DNA of 64,000 bases from Oreocharis arfaki (lineage: Eukaryota > Chordata > Aves > Passeriformes > Paramythiidae), in assembly GCA_013398015.1 (NCBI GenBank), contig VZRR01011373.1, positions 1,044 through 65,043 on the forward strand. The letters run 5' to 3'. Under the pieces are notes generated by a model that worked only from the letters and a program-made list of their open reading frames with translations, ran no database searches and was not told where the DNA came from. Numbering within the stretch: position 1 is the stretch's first letter; every line of letters begins with the position of its first letter. Made by a program: the position numbers and the translations under genes. This document shows positions 25,201-34,350 of the stretch, one piece after another.

Positions 25201-26635
25201 CAGGTGTGTTATAAATCCAGTTATAAACCAGGTCCAGTTATAAACTTGTGAAGTTTTTTGAAAATACTTTCTTAGCAAGTGAGAAGCTGATCATGATACA
25301 TTAATTAATACCCTCTGAGGTTTCTAACTACAATAATGAAAACCTTTTAAAGCTTTTTCTTCCCCTTCATCTAGTAATCCATTTGTGTCCAATGACTCTG
25401 AATTACTTTGAAATTCCCCCTTGTCTAAACAGGGCAGTTCTGAGCCCAGCTGACACCCCACACTTGCACTCGTGTGCGGGGTTTAATGACTGAGCTCTCC
25501 TGCCTGAAGTGCTCCGAGGAAGCCACGTTGGTGCTGAGCTGTTTAGGTCAATAGGTAACACTTCAGGGCTTCTTTATACAAAGGGATTTGTGAACATTCC
25601 TTCTCTGGTTTTCCACTACTCACTGAGAATTCCTGGTCCAGAATTTTGGAGGAGGGAATAAAAGGCAAATCAAAGGAATAGTTGTTGCAAATTTTATTTT
25701 AAGCTTCGTTTGGTACAGATTGGGATTTTAATGTTGTCATACTCTCAGATAAAAAGCTCTGCCTAATAAGCCTTTTGGAATAAACCCTTTGCTGTTAAGC
25801 GTATCTGGAAAACATGTTATGGCTATTTGTGAAGAAAATTCTGCCCTCTGCTAGTGACTGTAACCTAGTAAATGTGACATGAGCGAGACTTTCAAGTGCC
25901 ACCACTGCATAAGGAGTTGTGCCTTTTGCCACAAAGGAACGTTTTTACACGAATGGTGGTTGATAGACCTCAGAATTAAAGTGAACAAGCCTCTGTGGAC
26001 TCCGCCAGTTTAATCTTTTATAGACACCAGCTCCTGTTACACAGTGCTTTGCTTCCCAGCTGGAGTGGCCCGTGCCGTGTGCTGTCCCCGTGTCCCCCAG
26101 GTGTGATGGGTGAACACCGGGTGTAACTTTGGCCTCCCTGTGTGAGTTTGTGTAGTGCTGTCATGGCCAAGTCCCTCCTGCCTCATGCTTTCGTAGGTGC
26201 TGTTCCAGAAATCTCACATCAAACCCTTCTCCTCAGCTTACAAGTTTTTTATGTCTGCCTTCTTTCAGAGCTGCTACAGCGGGTTTGTGGCCTGCGAGTC
26301 AAACTCTGGCAGACACGCCTGAAGAGGGGAGCTCATGGCAGGGACTGTTCCCGTGTCTGACTGTGAGACAATGAATTCATCTTGCAAATGATTTCTGCAT
26401 TCGGTTGCGAAAATAATGATAGCTGTTATAAAATAATGAACTGCTGCTTGTTGAGATGGAGTCGTTATTGGATAGCACACGGGTGGCGCAGGAGGGCTCC
26501 CACAGGCTGGGGGCAGGAGCTGCCAGCCCCGCAGCGCTTGTGAGGCACTGCGGGCTGCACGCAGAGGGGGATCGGCCCTTGGGAAGGGAGTCCTGGGGGT
26601 CGGCCGTTCCCATGGGGCATGGGAGCCCGGGTCAC
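22211..26635. other. Intergenic, between PARD6B and RIPOR3 promoters
   Basis: No exon recognised. A 19-base poly-A run lies at 22534-22552. The part from about 22800 to 24200 is repeat-poor and moderately AT-rich, with homeodomain-type TAATTA-like sites (for example GCTGTAATTAGCAC near 22912), as in distal enhancers. This is suggestive only. Confidence 0.5.
22534..22552 (+). repeat. Poly-A tract (19 bases)
   Basis: An uninterrupted A-run. No retrocopy or gene body was recognised upstream of it and no target-site duplication was noticed. Confidence 0.85.
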
Positions 26636-26846
26636 CACTGTGGCCACTGTGACCACTGTCCGGTACTGTCCCCACTGTCCCCACTGTCTTCACTGTCCCC
26701 GCTGTCCCCACTGTCCGGCACTGTCCAGTCCTGTCCCCGCTGTCCGTCACTGTCCGTCACTGTCCGGCACTGTCCGGCACTGTCCAGTCCTGTCCCCGCT
26801 GTCCTCACTGTCCGGCACTGTCCAGTCCTGTCCCCGCTGTCCCCCC
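26636..26846. repeat. Decamer minisatellite (CACTGTCCNN)
   Basis: About 20 tandem copies of a 9-10 base unit, CACTGTCC plus two variable bases (GG, CC, GT, AG). There is a higher-order pattern: the composite GGCACTGTCCAGTCCTGTCC recurs at 26717, 26776 and 26814. Long frames through it encode Ser/Pro/Leu or Asp/Ser/Gly repeats in every register and are not genes. It ends directly at a small CpG-rich block with a CTCF-like motif. Confidence 0.92.
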
Positions 26847-26990
26847 GTCCCCCCGCGCGGGTGCTGCGGGAGCCGCCGCCGCCAGAGGGCGCTGTGCCCG
26901 CGCTGTGCGCCTCACGCGGGGCTGCTGCGGCCGGAGCGACGGCCGCTAATGGCACCGTTAATTACAGCGGTAATTAATTACAACAGCGGC
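26847..26990. promoter_or_regulatory. Compact CpG block with CTCF-like motif and TAAT cluster
   Basis: About 100 CpG-rich bases hold a strong CTCF-type core, CCGCCAGAGGGCGCTGT at 26878-26894. Immediately to the right (26945-26985) lie several homeodomain-type TAAT/TTAATTA sites. It sits between the two divergent genes, about 5.2 kb from the PARD6B start codon, so it may act as an insulator or shared enhancer. Function is inferred from motifs only. Confidence 0.55.
26878..26894 (+). promoter_or_regulatory. CTCF binding motif (predicted)
   Basis: CCGCCAGAGGGCGCTGT fits the CTCF core (CCASNAGRKGGCGC type) closely, within a CpG-rich setting. Confidence 0.6.
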
Positions 26991-27092
26991 CTCGGCTGCC
27001 CCAGAATGCCCAGGACGTTAACTGCTCCCATAGCCTTACCTGTATGTGTAATGGCTATATCACATTACTCTTACTGTGCTTTAGAATGCCGT

Positions 27093-27268
27093 TCATAAAA
27101 TCCCAGGATGGTTGGGTTGGAAGGGACCTCAAAGCTCATCCCATTCCACCCCCTGCCATGGACAACTTCCACTGTCCCAGGTTGCTCCAAGCCCCATCCG
27201 ACCTGGCCTTGGACACTTCCAGGGATGCGACAACACTTCCAGAAACGGGACAACGCTCCCAGGGATGG
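27093..27268 (-). mobile_element. CR1 LINE 3' fragment
   Basis: GGTTGGGTTGGAAGGGACCT followed by the CCCTGCCATGG and CAGGTTGCTCCAAGCCCCAT blocks and ACCTGGCCTTGGACACTTCC are the reverse complement of the CR1 3' UTR. About 175 bases are retained, with the 3' end on the left. Short open frames here are repeat-derived. Confidence 0.85.
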
Positions 27269-30200
27269 TGCACACTCATTTGATTTCTTTGATTTGTCAT
27301 ATACTTCTTGTTGTAATCGTAAGATGAAGTTACCAACATTTTAGGAAAATGTAAAACAATTATAAGGATCGGGGGGTTTTTTGAAAATATGAAACTTTTA
27401 TTGTAATTAGATGATCAGATTAATTAAGGCTTTTTCATCTCAGTGTTTTGTGTCCACACACAAACAAGCCAACCCCCTGTGAGACTACGGAGTGTGAACA
27501 GACAGGTGTGTGCACATTAATGTGATAGAACGGCCCCAGTTTATTAAGCAGATAGAACTGGTGCAGTGGTCATAAGTTAAACCAGAAAAGTACAAGTGAA
27601 GGAGATTTGAAAAGTAATTCAATTTTTCCATGCATGTCACATTTGGAAATACTGAATCCTGTGAGTTCAGCCACTGTCCCAGTTGTGTTGAGGTTTTAGA
27701 AGATATTCTTTGCTCCTGTTGGCAGGTCTCTTAGTTTCCCTCCTGAGTTATAATACCATGAACTAAAAACTCCAGCAAAGACAGATGCACAAAGAGGGAA
27801 AAATAATCATGTGCTTGGAACTGGGGATGCGTATTTACAGTTTAATCTCCCTATAACCCCCCTTCAGAGGCTCAGAGCAAAGGCTCTGTGCAGGGATGGT
27901 TTGCTGGAACATGCTCTGCAGTTTGTCATGTTACAGCAATGAAAGTGCCTGGTCGATACATCGACAGACGGAGAGATAATCCACTCCTGTGCAGAGTACT
28001 TCACGTTACGAAGATTTAAGTACCATCCTAAAATTAAAAAAATACAAACTAGAAAAGGGTGGGGTAGAGCCACAGGCAAATGTTGGCATACAGATTGCTT
28101 GCGTTAAGAGCAGCAAGAATTATTGTCTCTCCAAGTCAGCCTGGTGCAAAGGATCACAGCGATAGGCCCAGCTACTGAGTTATTGGCTCTTGCTTTTATA
28201 AACAGAGCTATGGTTTACAGCAGCCTTTCTAAAAGTCAGTTTAGTCTGGATCTTCCTGAGAAGGCTGGGCTGGTCTGCTCACAGGGTTGGCTGCCTGTAA
28301 TTCGGTCCATTTAGAAAACAAACAAAAACTACTTTATTCAGGACTTAAACAATAAGGTTATGATTACTCTGATTATGCCAGAACACTGGTGATGCTGAAG
28401 CACTGAATGTGTAATGTTGTTGCAACCATGGTGAGTGCTTTGTTGTAAAATGATCTTTGTGTATCATTGGCTTATATTGATGGATGTTGAGTGGCTGAAT
28501 TTGGGAAGGGTTTTTGTGAAGTGCTCTGACATCTTGGAGGAAACATACTGGCATTTTTTTCTTGTCCCTTTAGGTCTGAGGCACATCAGAGCGTGTTTTA
28601 TTTTTTCACTGTAAATATTATGATGGTGCCAGCAATGCAGTATTTACTGCTTTTCATATGCGTGAGAATACTAAACATATGTATTTCTAAAGGAAATTCC
28701 AGAAGAATGTGAAACTAGCTTGTAGCAATAATTTGTAGGTTTGTGTCCATTGTTTTCAGGAATATGTAAATTGTTACATTATAGAACTCACTTTGAACCC
28801 TGCTGCATAATTAGCTGCACTAAACATCAGTATTCAATTTGGAAAATCTGTAGCCAAGTGTTTTATTAGAATTTCGTGGAAAAGGAGAATGTGAACAAAA
28901 CCATAGAGCAAATGATCCGAAATGCAGTTAAAAATAATGAAAACCAAGCACCAGCCGCAAAAACACACCAGATGAAGACACAGCAAATGAAGATCATAAA
29001 AAGTAAACTGGAATAAAAACACATAAAGCCATTCCTCAGCTGAAATGGGGACATCTGCACCAGGAGTGAGGGAACCGTGGTCATTGGTGTCAGTGGAGGG
29101 GCTGCTCTGTGAATTTTGTTGTAAGGCTCCTGGTTAGGAGGAAATGACATTAACAGTAATGGCTTTTTGGGCAACTGGTTGCACAGGGCTCCTGCAGAGA
29201 TTTGGTGTTGTGACAAATGTTCTCCTACAAATCCAGCTGATTTCAGCTTGCCCCAGTGTGCTCCACCCTGCTGTGGGGCCAGCACTGGAGACAGGGACCT
29301 GCTGCATCGACAGCAGTGTTCCAGCACTGTCCTGAGCTGCGGGAGCTGCTGTGGCACCGTTCTCTGTCTGAGGCTGGGGCACACAGCCACTGCTGGCTGC
29401 CTCGTCAGCCTGGAAAACCCCAGCACAGCAGCAGGACTGCTGCAGTTATGTTTGCTGGGGGATTCTTCAAGCACCCAGTGAGAGTGATCATAAACCCCCC
29501 AAACCAGGAAAATCAAGCTAAGAGTTAGCAGAGTATGATTATTGGAATGTCATGTACTTACCTGTACAAATCCGTGTATTTGCATCTCCTTGCTTTGTTT
29601 TTTAGGTACCCCAGCTGTGACATCCCTGGTGTGCCATCATTGCCATTTGCAGTGCTCCAAGCCATGACCATTTTGAAGACCTGGTATGAAACCCACTTTT
29701 GCTTGCATCCCAGCACAGTTCTTTCTCATACACATAAAACCCAGAGTGCTTGAATTGTTGGCTCAGGCAACTGCATCTGCCCATCTGGTTTTGTGTCTTA
29801 CTGCTCTCGCTTTCATGTGTGTCAGTTCCCTCATGCCTCTCCTTAAAAGCGTGTTTAGCTGTGCAAGAGATCTTCCTCTGCCTCTTTCAAGACTTTCCTT
29901 TGAACACGTGCACAGGGAAATACAAATCCTGACCAACTTCATAAAGAACTGCGAAAGAAAAGGGCAGCCCTGCCCTAAGAGGCTCCTGTATGGGATCTCT
30001 GGTCAACTGGAGCTTTGAGAATTTCAGTTTGTGTTTTAGCCTCCTGCTGTGGGATGGGTTTCAGGATGTGTGTGCTGGATGCTGCAGAGCATGGTCAAAA
30101 GGGAAGCAAACACTATTACTAATAAAGTTATCATGAGGGCACGGCCAAATTCCGTGCAGTCAGCTCATTTTCCCCGTGGGGAGTGCCTGGCTTCCTGTGC

Positions 30201-30600
30201 TGCCAGTCAGTCAGCATGGGGAAGTGCTGCTGAAAACCAGGGGGAAATGGAAGATGGATGAGCCACAGCAGAACCCAAGGTGCTGTGCCCAGGGCAGGGC
30301 CATGCTGGTGTGTGGTGTTTACAAAAGGCCTGGCCAGGCATTGTTCAGGACAGAGGTGTGAGTGTGGGGGTGCATGGGGTGAGACAAGGAACGGGGAGAT
30401 TCCAGCCTGCTTTCTACATGACAGCTTCACCTCTTTCTGCCAGGATTACCTGGAAGGTAGAAAGCTGGCAGAAGGGAGCTCATTCCCAAGGAGCATTACC
30501 TGCCCACAGAAGGAAGAAGGAGGTCAGTAGTGGGTGCAGCAGGAAGGACTCGGAGCAGGCTTTGGTCAGCAGAGAATCAAAGAGAGCAAATTACATCTCC
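27269..30600. other. Intergenic, no gene recognised
   Basis: Mostly ordinary non-coding sequence. A 216-codon minus-strand open frame (28866-29516) has no recognisable domain; its end is Phe/Leu/Ile-rich, which reflects an AT-rich stretch. No repeat family was identified. Confidence 0.5.
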
Positions 30601-31187
30601 TCAGTACCAGCAAACCTATGGAAGGGTGGGATGGGCAAAGGCGGGAGGCAATAAGAGAAAAAAAGATGATGATGATTAGCATTGTATGACCGAGGGCTGT
30701 AAGAGGAGGGAGTCTTCAAAGGGATGGTGAAGAGACAGTGTGGGGTAAGGGCAGAGGAGGAGGGAGCGATGGATGGGGAAGGTGGGAAAGGCGGGATCTG
30801 GGCACGGCAGAAAAGGTCTGAGCGGAAGGGGTAAGAATTGGGAGCCAGGGGAACGGGGGAATAACCGGGGCTGCAGGGACGGGTGTCCTGCGAGCGCTGC
30901 CGGTCTGTCGCTGCCCTGCGGCGCTGTGGGACCCGCAGCGGAGCAGCTGGAGCGAGCGAGAGGGCGCCTGGGATGCTCCTGATTAATAGCAGAGGGTCCG
31001 GGCCGTGACCGCCGGCTCGGCATGTGCTGGAGCCGCGCGGCGCGTTCCCAGCCCCCCTGCCAGGATCAGGGGGGTCGGAGGAGGGAGCGAGGGAGAGAGG
31101 GAGGGAGGGAAGGAGGGAGCGAGAGAGGAAGGGAAGCAGCGAGCGGGACGGAGCCCTCGGCATCCTGCGGCAAACAAGCGCTCCGGA
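30600..31187 (+). promoter_or_regulatory. RIPOR3: CpG/purine-rich island, candidate RIPOR3 promoter
   Basis: GC and CpG rise from about 30770 and stay high until the assembly gap. G-runs on the plus strand (GGGAGGGAGGGAAGGAGGG near 31098-31116) could form quadruplexes. It is the only promoter-like island between PARD6B and the first RIPOR3 coding exon in the RIPOR3 direction. A non-coding first exon here or in the gap would fit, because the first coding exon at 49119 starts with a splice acceptor. Assignment is inference. Confidence 0.5.
31075..31140 (+). repeat. GA-rich purine tract
   Basis: Interrupted GGGA/GAGA repeats on the plus strand immediately before the gap; quadruplex- and triplex-prone, and a likely reason for assembly failure. 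Confidence 0.8.
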
Positions 31188-31939
31188 NNNNNNNNNNNNN
31201 NNNNNNNNNNNNNNNNNNNNNNNNNNNNNNNNNNNNNNNNNNNNNNNNNNNNNNNNNNNNNNNNNNNNNNNNNNNNNNNNNNNNNNNNNNNNNNNNNNNN
31301 NNNNNNNNNNNNNNNNNNNNNNNNNNNNNNNNNNNNNNNNNNNNNNNNNNNNNNNNNNNNNNNNNNNNNNNNNNNNNNNNNNNNNNNNNNNNNNNNNNNN
31401 NNNNNNNNNNNNNNNNNNNNNNNNNNNNNNNNNNNNNNNNNNNNNNNNNNNNNNNNNNNNNNNNNNNNNNNNNNNNNNNNNNNNNNNNNNNNNNNNNNNN
31501 NNNNNNNNNNNNNNNNNNNNNNNNNNNNNNNNNNNNNNNNNNNNNNNNNNNNNNNNNNNNNNNNNNNNNNNNNNNNNNNNNNNNNNNNNNNNNNNNNNNN
31601 NNNNNNNNNNNNNNNNNNNNNNNNNNNNNNNNNNNNNNNNNNNNNNNNNNNNNNNNNNNNNNNNNNNNNNNNNNNNNNNNNNNNNNNNNNNNNNNNNNNN
31701 NNNNNNNNNNNNNNNNNNNNNNNNNNNNNNNNNNNNNNNNNNNNNNNNNNNNNNNNNNNNNNNNNNNNNNNNNNNNNNNNNNNNNNNNNNNNNNNNNNNN
31801 NNNNNNNNNNNNNNNNNNNNNNNNNNNNNNNNNNNNNNNNNNNNNNNNNNNNNNNNNNNNNNNNNNNNNNNNNNNNNNNNNNNNNNNNNNNNNNNNNNNN
31901 NNNNNNNNNNNNNNNNNNNNNNNNNNNNNNNNNNNNNNN
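31188..31939. other. Assembly gap (752 N)
   Basis: A run of N's. Open frames that appear to cross it are artefacts. It starts within a CpG island and ends in a T-run with AT-rich sequence, so it probably hides the rest of a promoter/first exon. Confidence 0.98.
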
Positions 31940-33387
31940 TTTTTTTAATTGCTTATTCATATAAATACAAGTTGAGGTTTTGGGTCACAGCCCAGTTACA
32001 TTTTGATTGAGAGTTTAATTTCCCCTTTTAAAAAGTGTTTTAAATAAGTTGGGCCATATGGAAGTAGAGTTGTTCATCAACCAAAGAAACTTGAAGGAAT
32101 TTAAAAAATAAGGTTACATGTTTCTGGAGCCATTTCTTGAGTATGGAACCAGCACCAGTACTCAAACTCCTGATTCAGTCATTTCCTTTGTTGGGATCAA
32201 GACTTCATCCATCCATACCTGTGTTTTCACAGCTGCAAAATGGGAGCTACACCTATTGATGAGGTGCTTTATATATATATTTTTTTTAAAGCCCTTAATT
32301 AAAAACAAGAAAAGCAGAGGAAGATAATTTGCAAGGGTAGTAAACAGTGCAAAATGTGTCTGAGGGAATATTGCATGTTGGATGGAGAGGCACATCTGAG
32401 AGAGATGCAGTGGCTACAGGAGTGTGCAGTGTCCTCTGTTGTGTTCCTGTGTCGTGCAGTTCATCCCTTCCGTGCTGCTGCTCTGAATTCTGCACAGTGA
32501 ATGACATAAGCATCACGTGTAGCAGTGCAGGAAAAGCTGCACAAAACCTGCCAAAATGGGCTGGAGCTGTCGTGGAGTTGTGGAGGCCCAGCCTCTTTGT
32601 GCCCCAGGTCTGGAGAGAAACGTGTGAGATACGAGACATGTGAGCTGGTAGTGAACAATTAACTTGGACACATTCTCCTCCAGTTAGAGTCTGGATACCC
32701 TTTGGAGGAATGAAAGGGCTTCCCTGAGATGACAGGTCCTGCATCCTGACCCAGTGCTCCATTCTGGAGTCAGTCAGGAGCTGCAGGGGACCAGTGGTGT
32801 TCTGTTCCCAGCATGGAGCCACGAGCATGGAGAGAGAGGCCAAACAGGGAGTTATGTAATGGATTCCCTTAGGGACACTGTAAGGACGGGATGGTTTCCT
32901 TCTGTCAAGACAAAGAGCAGCTGTACAGTTGCTCTGCAATGTTCTCCCCAGCCCTGAGTGCCTTAGGAGCAATCCAGGCAGGGAGTTGGGATCCTGGAAT
33001 AGAACATCTACCAATGTCACTTTATTCCCTTCCACAGCTAATTCCTTCACAAATACTCCTTTGCCATACCCTCACAAAGAGTCTGAGAAGTGGAATAGAG
33101 CCTCTCTGGCTAGAAAGGGAAACCAGACTCGGTTTGTGGGGAGGGGAAAGTTATAACTCTCCTGTGTCTCTTTGTCAGGGGTCTGAGGAGTGACAGTGTG
33201 GGGTTACAGAGCACCAGGACAAAACAGAGGTTCTGGGTGTAGAAAGTTATCCAAGATAAAGCAAGGGAGGGGAAACTGTCTCAGAAGAGTTATTAATTTG
33301 TTCCATTTGGATGAAATAAATAGAAAGACTGGAAGTGAAGGAGATAATTTGTGTAAAATAGTAGGTTTAATATTATTTAAATCTGCA
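31940..33387. other. Non-coding, with one long unexplained frame
   Basis: AT-rich at first, then average composition. A 251-codon minus-strand open frame (32295-33050) is the longest frame without N's outside the recognised genes in this window. Its translation shows no family that I know. Confidence 0.4.
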
Positions 33388-33417
33388 CACTTGATCTTAG
33401 CCAAAAGGCTGAGAAAG
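33388..33417 (-). pseudogene. U2 snRNA 5'-end fragment
   Basis: The minus strand reads CTTTCTCAGCCTTTTGGCTA followed by AGATCAAGTG. This is the start of U2 snRNA with only a few mismatches. Homology stops about 33 bases in, so the branch-site pairing region, Sm site and 3' hairpins are missing. It is a truncated retropseudogene, not a functional U2 gene, and no snRNA promoter elements were recognised. Confidence 0.8.
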
Positions 33418-34140
33418 AGGGAACAGACAGAGTTGAGTTATCCAGACTGTTGTTGGCCAAAGCTGGATTTTGGAAGGTGATTGGCTGGTGACAATCCAAA
33501 ATTATGGACAGTGAGTCGTGCAAAGGACATCAGCCAGCCTTTAATGGCTACAGGTGCTCAGGGCCCTGGCTTCAGTTCCCATCCTCAGATGCTGCCTCCG
33601 GAAGCACAAAAAGGACATACATATTTATGAAATACCAGGTTTTATCCTCTTTTTTTCAACTTTTCCATTTCTGCTGCCAGTTTATTCTCCCTGAGGACAG
33701 ACTGCTTTAAACCACTATGTCTTCAAAGATAGAATGCCTGAAAACTATCATTTTTATTCAATTCAACTTTTTTGGGCAAACCCTTGGTTTTCAGATAGAC
33801 AAGGCATTTAATCCTCAGTAATTCAGAAGATCAGAACACTAAGATGATCTTGTCACTAACACAGAAATACCCTGAGTGTAGTTAGCAAACAGATTTATAT
33901 GTAACTGCTCTAGATTTGAATTTAGCTGTTTCAAATTAAATGATAAAAACTACTTTATGGAGAACATATGCAATTATTATTGGGACAGTAACTGTGTCAG
34001 TGATATTTTATTGCTCAGATATGTTCTTTCCACGAATCCATCCCTGATCTGCTTGATGAAGTAGCAAAAATCTACTTCCATTATTTCCATAACATAAAAT
34101 CTATTGGTCCTCAAGAGCTTGAAGAGCCCAGGGCTGCATG
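33418..34140. other. Non-coding, nothing recognised
   Basis: Ordinary to AT-rich sequence between the U2 fragment and the CR1 copy. Confidence 0.5.
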
Positions 34141-34350
34141 TTTTGGGAAGAATTTCTTCACTGAAAGGGTGCTCAGGCCGTGGCAAGGGCTGCCCAGGGA
34201 GGTTTGGAGTGCCCATCCCTGGAGGTGCCCAAGGCAGGGCTGGAGGTGGCACTCAGTGCTCTGGGCTGGGACAAGGTGGGAATGGGGCACAGCCTGGACT
34301 CCATGGGCTGGGAGGGCTTTTCCAGCTTTAAGGATTCTGGAGTTCTGGGA
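34141..34350 (+). mobile_element. CR1 LINE 3' fragment
   Basis: Plus-strand sequence follows the CR1 3' region in order: GGAAGAATTTCTTCACTGAA, GGCTGCCCAGGGAGGT, CCATCCCTGGAGGTGCCCAA, then a degenerate GGGCTTTTCCAGCTTTAAGG ATTCTGG terminus. About 210 bases, moderately diverged. Confidence 0.85.

Noticed and set aside
25843..25864. CTCF-like CTGCCCTCTGCTAGTG
   Set aside because: Needs a two-base insertion within the core to match the consensus.
26274..27098. Several 100-170 codon frames with repetitive Ser/Pro/Leu, Cys/Pro/His or Asp/Ser/Gly peptides
   Set aside because: They are translations of the decamer minisatellite in different registers. No splice sites or conserved domain support them.
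31005..32010. Open frames of more than 300 codons across 31.0-32.0 kb on both strands
   Set aside because: They consist almost entirely of unknown residues from the 752-base N gap.
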